A stretch of DNA of 64,000 nucleotides from Porogramme epimiltina (taxonomy: Eukaryota; Basidiomycota; Agaricomycetes; Polyporales; Polyporaceae). How positions within the stretch are numbered: the first letter of the stretch is position 1; the number at the start of each line of letters is the position of its first letter. The DNA lies in the NCBI GenBank assembly GCA_900155495.1, contig FTLJ01000086.1, positions 90,713 through 154,712 of the forward strand, given 5' to 3'. The notes under the pieces are model-generated. The model was not told where the DNA came from. It saw nothing but the letters and a program-made list of their open reading frames with translations, and ran no database searches. The position numbers and the translations under genes were made by a program. Shown piece by piece: positions 23,664 through 34,653 of this stretch.

Positions 23664-26600
23664 CTACGCCGCAACAAGCGCGAGTAACCCATAAATCTCC
23701 CTCCGCACGACGTAGTAAACGTCCGACACGGACCCCTCCACTTCTACCCGCCCCCTTGCCGTCTTCCGGACCGCTACAGAGTCTCCAAGGGCGTCCGCAC
23801 CAGCCCCGCGCTTCGCCCCAGCTCCACAGACGAGCACACCCTCACCAACGAGCTCTGCCTGCACGCCAACGGAGGCAAGCCGTGTCTTGAGTGCGGTCAG
23901 CTTCAGCTCGCCGATCATCGTCGATTGTGGTAGCGTCTGCGTTGGCCGTGCGCCCAACATGCGTCCCCGTGCGGGTTGTGCGCGTGCAGAGGACGTCTGT
24001 GCGAGCGAACCCGGCTCCAGTACGGGGATGGTGGACGATGAGAGGTTGGAGATACGCCCAGTGACATATCCAACCTCGTTGTCCTCGAACTGCAGTAGGG
24101 TAAGCGGACGCTTGCGGCGGGGGAGTGGCGAATACCTACCCTGGACATCTTGATCGATGCGAGCAGGTCGTCGCTTAGTGAGAGAGAATAGCTGTTTGTA
24201 TGCTGACCGATTTGCACGGTCTCCCCCTCGCTTGGAGCGTAGATCTCCTTCGTCATTGCGCGGATGTTTGCGCAACTTTCAATAAGCTCGTCTGTTGCCG
24301 TTTGGGGGGCATGGACGAGGATCTAGGCGGTGCGGTGAATAAAGGACTTTACGCATAAAGTGCTCATCAAAATTCACCATTTTTCGAGGGTTGACCTGGG
24401 GTATGATCGTCTTCACCGCTCGCCCGTCGTTCATGCCCTCCAAGTCAACGAAAAATAGTCGACAAGCGAGCTGAACTTCCGCCACCGACACCACGAATTT
24501 TGATGGAGGTTCTCGAGGGACTTTCTGTGCGATGACTGAGTGTCAGTGCAATGCGGTAGCCACAGCATACAGACCTTTGCTTCTTCCTCTTCCTTCCTCC
24601 TCCTCGCCTCTTTCACCTCCTCGCTCTCAGTATCCTCCTCCAGCGCTTTGCCCTTCCTTAGCCACATCGCCACGTCGACCGTCTCCCCGTATTCGTCCAC
24701 CCGCCGCTTCTTCTCCACGTACGGGAACATCCTGAACCGCTGCGTCTGCCCGTCTGCCGCCTTGAAGAAGCCTGTTGCTTTCGCAACATTGCCCTTCAGG
24801 TATACGTCGAAGGAGACTCGCGCCACGCCATCGTCAGGCTCATTTCCTAGCCCCCACTCCGTACCATCCCCACCACCACCCTCACGCTTGCGCTTCGCCC
24901 CACGCTGCCGTTGCGTCTGAGGCGACCGAGCCTTGTTATCATCATCGGCATCCAGGAGGTCAGCGTCGAGCGAGCGCGCGACCTCATTCTCGTCGTCGTC
25001 GTCATCGTCCGAGTCATCCGAGTCATCGCTGTCGGAGTCGCTTTCCGCCTCGTCCGCCTCCAGGATGCGCTGAGTTCTTGCGAGTGCGGCCTGGTGGGCA
25101 GCCTCCTTCTCGCGTGCAACGCGCTCTTTGGTGAGGAACTCCTCTAGTTCAGCGCCTTGAAGAGGCTCTTTTGAATGGATCTGGGACGGAAGCGCCATTA
25201 ACATGGGGGTGCTTTGCGCAGGTCGAAGTGGAACTGACCTCGAGACGGAGGACTCCATCCATCATAATGTTACTCCCAATCTTGCCACGATCCCATTTCG
25301 CCTCGTCCCGCTGCGAATCATTCCACTTGTCAAAGAGTTGTCTCCCGAGTGTTCCTGGTTCACTCCGAGCCGTTAGCAGGACGACATTGTCGGGGGTTTC
25401 AGCGAACTCGGCAAAAAGTGCACGAGAAGGTCCGTGTGACAAAGTCGCAGGCACAGCGAGTATTAGCTTCGGGTCCTTCGACGAGTACGTCTGCATAAGG
25501 GACTGGGGGTTGAGGAAGAATTCGACGTGTCTGCGCTGAACTCAGAACGTGCAAGAAAAGGACATAGAAGCTACTCACCGGAAACGGAGTGCGAACGCGC
25601 CCAATGCCTCCTCATCGTGGTCCTCGTCCCGTCGCCGCCGGTCCCTCCTACCCTCGTTGGTCCCGTTCTCTCCTACATCCTCTTTACTGATCGTACCTCC
25701 AAACCACTCCATCATACTCCGCACGAACGTCAGCATCTCCTGACCCGTACGGGAGAGCAGGCAGATAGGATATTTCAGGCGCGAGTAGTTCCAGTGTTGG
25801 TCGAGCAGCACTAGCAGCTCAAGCACTCTGCTGCTTGAGTCGCAAGGAAGAAGGAGTGAATTACGGGACGAGAGTGTCGCCGTAACGCAGTCTACCCGTA
25901 GAACGATATGAGGAGTGAACAAAGAAAGATGAAATGTACTCGACTCACCCAGAAGTGCGGCATCCCTGTCTTTCCGTCGCGCCGTCGTTACATTTGCGCG
26001 CTCCGCGTCGGTAATGAGAAGGTCTGGTCGGGCCAAAGTCTCAAAGACTCCGCCACCGGCCGCACCTTGTCGAATGAGAACAGTCCCGTCCAAATGTCGC
26101 TCCCGCATGTGGTTCATATCGACAGCGTAGAGGATGGTGCCAGCAGAAGGCGAACGAATCTTCCATATTGTCCCACCGAGAGTGTGACCAGCGTTGAACG
26201 GGATTATTGTCAAACCCTGGCATTTTCCTATCCAGACGGTGGATTATGAGGGAGGACAGCGCTGCAAAGTATGTGGACGTACCCTGAAGATGACAAGGCT
26301 GAGAATATCTCAGAACGTTGACCGACTCAAAGGCTTCAATGACCTGCTGCGAGGTTGCAACGTATCTCCGCTTCTTGGCTCGAGCTGCGGTAGTGGGGGA
26401 TTGTGGCGGCTCATCAGAGACCGAAGTATCAGGGTCATCGGATGGTTGCTCCTCAGAGGATTTATCTTCCACGTCTTGCTCGTCCCGGATACCCTCAACG
26501 TCTTCGGAAGCAGCAACGCGCGCCATGGCTTGGACAGGAAGCGTGGTGTAGGTGGGTGCGGTCAATCCCCAGTTGGCGTACGCATAGGCGTACAGGCCAG

Positions 26601-26896
26601 AGTGCGAAAGATCTCCATGGGACAGGAGTACGAGGTCAACTGTCGGGGCACATCTGTACCCATACCCATGAGTACAAGACGGGGAACAAGGAACAGACGA
26701 CGTACTCTCGCAGAGCGTCACAGTATTTCTCCCAAGAAGGCGTCTCCTCTTCGGCTTCACTAGGGGACGATTCCGGACACCAGTCTGGAGACCCGCAGTC
26801 AAGCAGAATGCGAACGTCGTCGACTTGAAGGAGGTACGCCAAAGGCAAGGTGCGGGCAGAACGAGCCGCGCCGGATAGAGGAGTGAAGGTAATCAT
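23664..26896 (-). CDS. CFT2: Cleavage and polyadenylation factor subunit 2 (CPSF100 / Cft2)
   Basis: Nine exons: 26896-26706, 26653-26283, 26227-25949, 25891-25579, 25530-25239, 25180-24575, 24524-24378, 24322-24140, 24089-23664; 935 residues. The metallo-beta-lactamase/beta-CASP layout is clear: MITFTPLSGAA, LLDCG, CAPTVDLVLLSHGDLSHSG, then IIPFNAGHTLGGTIWKI and ITDAERANV. The zinc-binding HxHxDH motif is replaced by HGDLSH, as expected for the non-catalytic CPSF100 subunit that partners the CPSF73 nuclease in pre-mRNA 3' end cleavage. A long acidic linker (repeated D/E and S, about 24.9-25.1 kb) and a basic RKRE patch lie between the beta-CASP and C-terminal domains, and the C-terminus (VSDVYYVVRREIYGLL) fits the family. 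It lies among P450 genes but has no functional link to them. Confidence 0.9.
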
Positions 26897-27338
26897 GTTC
26901 GGAGGATTGCTTGGTCGTCGTCAGAGAGCGTCGTCAGCGCAAGCGCATAGTGCCGGAGGTAGGAGTTATGAAAGAGTCCTAGGATGAGTGACAGTCCTGC
27001 TCTTCTCGATCCCCGCAGTGTCCACTGCTTCGACGCGAACGCGCGCTGTGGCACTCGATGCTCACGTGATAGAAATATTATTTGGCTGCATTAGGTCGAG
27101 AGAAACTCCTCCTTACTCAAACCCGATCCGCCAGGGAATATGCTCATAACGACGGAGTCTCTGTGACACGGTCATGCCATATATTACACATGAAGGCAAT
27201 GCATTCAAGTGTTATCATCAGCTTGACTACCCACACCTCGTACAACAGCGGTCTCAGTTCTACCCAATCTAAGTGGAGATACATCAGCGTCCTACTATTA
27301 CAAGCTATTCACACTTCTCAAACCACCAGCCCTACCAT
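26897..27338. other. Intergenic: CPSF2 upstream region and GlnRS 3' flank
   Basis: About 440 bases; an AT-richer patch near 27070-27350 follows the GlnRS stop. Nothing else recognised. Confidence 0.5.
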
Positions 27339-30184
27339 TTACGCCGCCTTCCCCGAGTCCTCCTTCAAGCTGACTATCCTGTTCAGCACCACAAAGTCGC
27401 CCTCGCGCTTGCCCGCGTCCACGCCCTCCGCCTCGTCCAAGCACGCCAGCCGCGCCTCCTTGTCCACCGCGAAGTACGCAACGCGCAGGCCCTGGAACCG
27501 GATGCACTCCTTGCCCACCAGCTGCTCGCTCGTCGCCTTCGGCGTGTCGTCGTGCGCGTGGCTCGGCGCGCCCTCGACGACGGCCTCCTTCGCCGCCGCC
27601 TCCGTCGCCCGCAGCGCCGCCTCCGTCCGCGTCCGGCTCTCCTTCCGCGCCTCGGCGTACGCGCGCTTCGCGAGCGCCCAGAAGCCGACCTCGACCATCG
27701 CCCCGCGAACGACCTCCAGGCTGTCCGGGTTCACGTCCGCGAGCAGGTCAGGCTCAGCAGCCGGGTTCTCGCTCTTGAAGAGCTGGTGGAAGATGCGCGT
27801 CTCGTCCACGACGACCGGGCTCCCTGAGGGCTTGTGTTCCGCGACCCACTGCACGAAGGCTTTCGGCTTCTTCGGAGCACCTTCGTTCTCGGCGCGACAC
27901 ACGATCTCTGTGACAGTACCTGTCGCAGAGTCGACTTTGTGCGAGACGTAGGTGATGGGCCATGGTGCCTGGAAGAGACCGACGGTCTTGCCAGGGGCGA
28001 GGCGGAAGTAGTCCTTCGAGTCCTCAAGCCGGAAGTCATCCGCATCGATGTAGATCGTGCGCGTTAGAGGGACTTTAGAGGTACCGAGTTCCGGAACCTT
28101 GGGATGAAGCGGCTTTTCCAGCCACAGGAGGAAGTCCTCGGGAAGGTTCTCGATAGTGACCTTAACGGGGCGCAGGACCATGAGAAGACGAGAAACGGCA
28201 CCCTCAAGGTATTGTCTGATCGTCTGCTCCAAACGCGTCGCTTGGATATTCGATGCAGCGGTAGAGACACCGAGAGAGCTGACGAAAGAAAGGATGGCAC
28301 CTGGCGGGACACCGCGACGACGAAGGGCGATGAGAGTGTACATCCGAGGATCGTCCCAGTCACGGACGCAGCCTTCCTTCACCAGCTTGAGGATCTTTCG
28401 TTTTGACATGATGGTACCCGTAACGTTGAGACGACCATATTCGGATTGACGGGGTTTGTACACCTCCAACGCATCGCATAGCCATTCGTATGATTCACGG
28501 GACGCAATGAATTCCGTTGTGCACAGAGAGTGCCTGTAAATCAGTGAGTACTAACACGCGTAACCCAAAACTTGCTGCACATACGTGATGTTCTCGAAGC
28601 TATCGCACAGACAGTGGGTGAAATCATATGTTGGGTAAATCTTCCACTTATCGTGTGTCCGGTGGTGCGGCGAGTTCAGCACGCGGTAAGCGACGAGATC
28701 CCACATCATCGTATTTCCGGACTCCAGATCCTGCTTCATTCGAAGGATAGCTTGTCCGGGCTGGTATTCGCCATTCTTCATCTTCTCAAACTCCGCGAGC
28801 GATTCCTCGACAGGTCTTGTCCGATGAGCGCAAGCCTTCCTGGGCCCACGCTCCTCGCCACCCCTGTTGGCAAAGATTTCCTCCCCTAGGCATTCCGTTA
28901 GGGGAGACTAGTCGATGAGATGACGTTTGAGACGCACCGGTACAATGGCAAATGTAGCCCTTATCCCGACGGATAAGCTCCACTGCAAGTTCGTACAACT
29001 TGTCGAAATAGTCACTGGAGTACGTGATCTTCCACGGCTCGAAGCCCAACCAACGGACGGTCTCCAGTATGCTCTCAAAATACCTCCCTTCCTCCGCCTC
29101 AGGGTTCGTGTCGTCGTACCGGAGGTAACAATGCCCGCCATTGTGGGCAGCGTAGCCGAAGTTGACGAAGATGGCTTTCGAGTGTCCAATGTGGAGGAAA
29201 CCGTTCGGCTCTGGAGGGAACCGTGTGTGAACGATGCTTTTTGTCGCCGCGAGGTGCTGCTCGCGAAGGTGAGGGTGGATCTGAGGGTTCCCGCCGACCT
29301 TGTGAAGGTGACCCAGGAAGCCCTCAGAGAAAACGGAGCGAGATGAAGAAGCCTCAGGAGCAGACTCCGCCGCCACCTCTTTCTTCGCAGCGCCAGCATC
29401 TTTCTTGGGTTCCTATGGGGTCAGTTAAGTGAGTCAAGTGGCGCATATAAAAGCAGGAGGGAACTACTACCTTGCCCTTGGGCTTTGCCGCCTCCTTGGG
29501 GCCAAACTTCTCAAGGAATGATTGCTCCACAGCCTTCTTGAGTTCGAGCGCATTCGCCCACCGCAGTTCGGTGCTCTTCAATCCGCCAATCGCAGCGCCC
29601 AGGTTATTCCACCCGGTGAATGCTGAGGCGGAGACGTATTCCTTTACTCGTGCAAGGAGCTCCTCTGCCGTAACACTGAATCCTGGGATGATCCAATATG
29701 AGCATATGGCGAACGAACAAACAAGAAACGCACGCACCGACACCGCAACTCTTGTCAAACTCGACACTCTCAACAGGAACAGGGTGCGCGTCCAGATACT
29801 TGACCGCCTCTAAACCCATCCACCAGTACACATCAGCACTCGAGACCTCTCCGCATCCCCCTCCAGCCCAAACGCTCCACACTCACCCGAGACCTGGTCC
29901 GTGCTCTTCAGCCTCCCATCCAACACCGCGCCGACGGCGTAGTCGCGCTCCGCCTCCGCGAGCTTCGCGCCCTGCACCGCGAGCGCGGCGAGGAGCACCG
30001 CCCGCTTCTCGTCGAGCGGCGGCTCGCGCGCCGCGAGCCCGTGCGCGTCCACGATCGCGCGCAGCGTCGCCGCGCTCTTTGCGCTCTTCGCCGCCTCCGC
30101 GGCCTTTGCCTGCGTCAGCCCGATCATCTTGAAGAGCTCGACGAGCTCCGCCGTCTCCGCGGCGTCCGATGCCTTGGGCGCCAT
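27339..30184 (-). CDS. GLN4: Glutaminyl-tRNA synthetase, cytosolic
   Basis: Six exons: 30184-29887, 29809-29738, 29682-29471, 29412-28938, 28885-28585, 28533-27339; 850 residues. The N-terminal appended domain (about 200 residues, [23 protein letters not shown] onward) precedes the class I catalytic core with [15 protein letters not shown] (HIGH motif), [22 protein letters not shown] and GTIMSKRK (MSK motif), then the C-terminal anticodon-binding beta barrels. It charges tRNA-Gln with glutamine for cytosolic translation. After [11 protein letters not shown] the C-terminus is normal for eukaryotic GlnRS. All splice phases close. It sits between CPSF2 and P450-C on the same strand, with no obvious functional link. 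Confidence 0.95.
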
Positions 30185-30633
30185 CCGGGGTCTGTGCGTG
30201 ATGGTTGTAGTGTGTGTTCGGTGTATACAATAGCGAGGACGATGGGGCAGATGAGGTGTCGGTTAGGAGAGAGCTGGAGTCGTGTGCAGAGATGTTTTTG
30301 GCTGAGATACGAGTTGACTCGGGCTTGAATTGGGTCGCATCGATCAAAACGCTGGATCTGGTTCCGGATCTCCATATCTCGTGGCTATCCGCGGGCGTCC
30401 CATGGGCGCTCCGGTATTTCATTCTGTCCACCATCTGCTCACAGCTCAGCTGTCCACAAGTTGGTCGGGAAAGATGACAATCAAACGGTAATATATTTGC
30501 ATCATATACCATCAATAATTACTCGTACACCAATGACACGGACACTTCAGCTATGCAAGCATAGACACGTCAATTACGCAATACATTCAATTCCAAGTGG
30601 CAAACGGTGATGGTTAGCAAGGGACCGTCGAGG
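30185..30633. other. Intergenic: GlnRS upstream region and P450-C 3' flank
   Basis: About 450 bases, AT-rich near 30480-30600. No gene or clear motif. Confidence 0.5.
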
Positions 30634-33386
30634 TCACTTCTCAGCCTCATGCATCTTCACCCACATCCCGCCCTGAAAACCCGCGCCCATACATCAGTAT
30701 CTCGCAATGCACAGCGTCTGGTTCGGCCTATCCCACTCACCTCGGCATACAACGTGAAGTGAGACTTCGGCCGGACCTGCTCCAGACCCTTGCGCCCAGC
30801 GCACTCCCTCCACTCCGGCGGCGGGCGCGCATCCGGCGGCTGTGCAGTCAGGTCGAGCGACATCCCCGAGAAATTCTGCAGGAGGCGGATCATGAAGAAC
30901 GACATCTCGTTGTACGCAAACTACGGTAACAAGTCAGAACAGACTGCTAGTAGTCGAGGAGGGGGCTGTAGGGCGTACCTGCTGGCCAAGGCAAATGCGC
31001 GGTCCAGCGTTGAACGGGAGGAAGATGAACGGGTTCGCCACCAGGTACTTGCTCAGACGTTCGTCGATGAACCTATCAGGGTCGAATTCCTCAGCTGCGG
31101 GGATGTGCAGAGGTCAGCGAATATTGCTTAGAGATCACAGTGCTGTTCCAAACCGACCTGTAGGACCCCAGTATTCAGGGTCCCTGTGCATGTTGAATAT
31201 GGAGTAGGCAACGCTTGAAACATCCACCTAGGTAAGCTCTGGAAGAATAATCATAAGGGGGAAGTTCACTTACCCGGTCTTGGCAGGTATGAAGAAAGGC
31301 TTTCCTTGGGGATCCCAGTTCGGCAGCGTGCCGTCTTTGATAGCGAACCTATGGGAATCACGTTGAGAATTCATTAATGACATCCCCCCCTCTACCACGC
31401 ATACCTCATGTCAAACGGCCTGCAATAATCACAATTAGTAGGTATGGGACACTACAATTGGGCATTGAACGTGACTTACACAGGTGGGTAGAGCCTCAAA
31501 GTCTCTATTGATGGTAGAGCGGGATGAATAGACTAGGAGAAGTTCTTCATGAATGTCCTACTCACCGTTCAAGAACGCTCGCAGGTACTTCATCTCGCGA
31601 ATGTCATCGTATGTCGGGCGACGAGCGAAGCCAACACGCTGGGAAATCTCGTCCCGCAGACGCCTGAGGACAGCAGGGTGCTGACAGAGTAAATACACGC
31701 CAAACGTCAGGGCCGCGGCCGTCTACGAGTGCAGGGCAGGTGCATCAGCGCACACGTCTGAGAGCAAACGAAACCCGACCGCCAGACGCCTCACCGTATC
31801 CCTGCCAGCGAGCAAGATATTGAGCGTCTCGTCGTGCAGAATCCTCGGGTCCGACGTCTGCTTCACGAGGTGGTCGAGGAGCGTCTCATCTTCCTGGCTC
31901 TCCTTGTCGTCAAAGTCGCCGCCGCCCAGCCCCGCGCCCGCGCCCGCGCGCTCCTCCTTCTTCCGCAGCGCCTCGCGCAGGATGGGCTCGATGAACGCGT
32001 CCACGACGGCCATGTGCTCGTCCGTCGCGGACCGGAACACCTCCTTGACGGGCCACATCCAGCCCACGCGCGGCCGCTCCGACACCGCGCGCTGCGCCGC
32101 CGCGAACGCCGCCGGGAAACGCTCCTTCACCGACAGACCTGCCGCCGCCCCGCCACCGCCGCCGCCGCCGGACCCAAAGGGCGAGATGCCGTGCGGGTGG
32201 GGCAGGGGCGAGTGCAGACTGTGCACGCACGACCCGAAGAGGAACTCGGTTCCCGAGTCGAGCGTGAAGCGGGCGATGAGGTCCTGGGAGGCAGCGTCCA
32301 TGTGAGCTGGGTGCACATGCGTCGCTGCCGGCGGTTTGGTCGCGGTGCCCACCTGAAAGTCGAACGCAGTGTCCGATTGGGCGCGCTCTCTGATCTTGCT
32401 CAGTGCGAGGTCTGAAACAGTCCTTGTAAGCAGGCCTTTCCTTGACCTCTTCAAACTACCACACACCTGCGTGGCGTTCAAAGAGCTCGAAGTCGCTAAT
32501 TCTTTCTCTGCTGAAAAAGGGCCGGGACATAGAACGATGGAACCTACGAAGACGTTCAAACGCCGCGCATGCCCGCGGGGGGAAGGAAGTACTTACTTCC
32601 ACAATTCACCTAGAGATGCACCATGATATCATGAACCTAGTCGACCCCAGCAGTCGGGGCGCTCCACATACCATCTGCGTTGAACACCCCCGTTCCGAAA
32701 AGGGTGTTCGTATAATCGTGGAACATTTCCCCTGCCGAAGCGTGGCGCCAACCACGAGGTCAGCAAACGGCTCGATCAAGCAGCCGCCCTACTCACCCTT
32801 CTCAAAGTTGGCAAAGTTCGTAGCGAGCACGGCCTTCCGATGGTAGTCCGTTCAGCGCATGGGCGAGGATCGGAGGCTACGGGCTGGTCACGCACCTTGA
32901 CGATATTGGGGTCCTTCGTCGCGAACCCTACGTCCCAGAAGACATTGTACTGGAACAGCCGGCCGCACGCCTCGAACCCATAGTCGAACATGTCCGCTGC
33001 ATATTGCATCAGCCCGCGCACCAGCCAGCCCACACCCCGGGCCCATCGGCGCACTCACACGGGTACCCGTTCTTGAACGCGTCCAAGATCCCCCGCAGCA
33101 CGTCAAAGTTGCCCGGCTCGCGCCCCTCCAGCGCGGGCGGGAGCACCGCGCCCACCGCGGCCGCGCGCGCGCGCATCGAGCGGAACCGCGCCCCTACGCG
33201 TACTGCAAACAGGAGCGGCCCGCCGAGCGCCGCCGCGAGCAGCCACGCCCACGCGGGCAGCGCGGGGAACGCGCCTGCCCGTCGCGCGAGCAGCACCACC
33301 GCCGGCGCGGCGGCGAGCGTGAGGGCGAGGCGGAGGAGGAAGGGGACGCCGGGGGGCACGCGGAGCGCCTTCAGGGACATCTGCAT
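30634..33386 (-). CDS. Cytochrome P450, CYP63-like (P450-C)
   Basis: Sixteen exons (33386-33059, 32996-32896, 32833-32797, 32731-32672, 32609-32597, 32543-32467, 32411-32353, 32283-31795, 31722-31566, 31504-31480, 31419-31405, 31348-31274, 31213-31158, 31094-30979, 30920-30741, 30672-30634); 608 residues. Same plan as P450-A and -B, but the intron before [15 protein letters not shown] is absent, fusing two exons, and the helix C-D region has a glycine-rich insertion (about ten Gly after GISPFGS). Motifs: [26 protein letters not shown] and the heme cysteine loop, ending [12 protein letters not shown]. The cognate of the GC-AG intron in its paralogues has a GT donor here (32284-32352). The start could also be the Met at 33380. 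It is the most diverged member and is separated from the others by CPSF2 and GlnRS. Confidence 0.92.
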
Positions 33387-34653
33387 TTTCGAAGGATGAT
33401 ACGTTTTGTGTGCGATCTTCGAGCGCGGGGTCGAACGCGGGGCCGGGTGCGGGGTAAGGAGAGAGCGCAGGGCGTAGTAGGAGGCCGGGGAGTCGACGTA
33501 CGCCAATCACCCGCGCACCTATAGCCACCCCCCCTTGCCCGAACGCACATGATTTCCGCCCGGGCCCCAGGCGTTCGACACGAGCCCCGCCCCAAGGAGA
33601 GAAGCTCTCAAGCACGGCTGCACTCGCCATCATCTCCACCTGTGGCGCCCCACTAGGCCCGCCCCGCGCCCGCAGACGCGCAATGTCGCACCCCCGTATC
33701 GACCGCGGGCCAATCCCCGCGCCACGATCGGGCCCTCGTGAGCGTGCACCCCCCTCCTCCTCCGCGCGCAGCTCACGTACTCGCGGCGCGCCTCCGCTGC
33801 CCCGTTCTCCGCGTATCCGTCCGAGACTCTGAGCTTGTGCGCGCGACATACCCGGGCCAGGCGGCGAACGCCGCATCCAAGTATCACGCCAGGCAGGCAG
33901 ACAGACAGACGTGCGAGAGCCGCCCCAGCACTCACACCCTGTTGCCGAAGCGTGCGTTCTTTCTATTCCCGTCGACGTCTCTGCGCTGCTTACGCGCCGC
34001 GATTACGTCCCGGGACCGACGGGGCTGGTTTCCAGACGTTACCCCATGGGGGTGGGGCCTAGAAGGAAGAAAAGCGGCACGGAGAGTCAGGTGCGCGGCG
34101 ACAATGCGACATTTCTTCAGCGAACGTACCGTCGTCCCACTTCGCGTGCATGGCAAAAGCGCCCGTCCACACAACGTGCGTTGCTGCGTTTTCTTTCCAT
34201 CTTCCAAGGATCACCATGCCCCAGGCCAGACTACCAGAAGACTTCGCCACAATTCTGTGCAAGAGCTTGGAAACAAGGTTGCCGTTTCCACGTGCATGCA
34301 AGTGAGTTCTTTGACGATGCGGGTTTCTCTCTGTACGGCCTTCCCCCAGTGTTTCGTTGATCAAAAATTGCGGGAATGCCCGCCACGAGCCAACACTCAC
34401 GCGAAAACAATTATGCGACTCACACGATCCCCAGGCTGTCACGAAAATGACGACAGCGTGTACGCACGCCCTAGGCCCGCCGCCCAGCGACGGGCGTACA
34501 TACGCGCAAACAGCGGCAGCAAATAACAATGTACATTCCGCGCGTGTCTTCGTATGAACATGCATTAGGAGGTGTCCGTCTCTCACTAGAGTCCACAAGC
34601 ACATACCATCCAGCAGCAGCACCGGGTATCCTTTCCGCCCATCCGTCCAGAGC
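33387..34653. other. Intergenic: P450-C upstream region and GH79 3' flank
   Basis: About 1.27 kb, very GC-rich next to P450-C and less so toward 34.5 kb. Open frames here have no conserved pattern. No TATA box recognised. Confidence 0.5.

Noticed and set aside
26283..26653. Loss of the HxHxDH zinc motif in CPSF2 as evidence of a broken gene
   Set aside because: CPSF100/Cft2 proteins normally lack this motif; the rest of the gene is intact.
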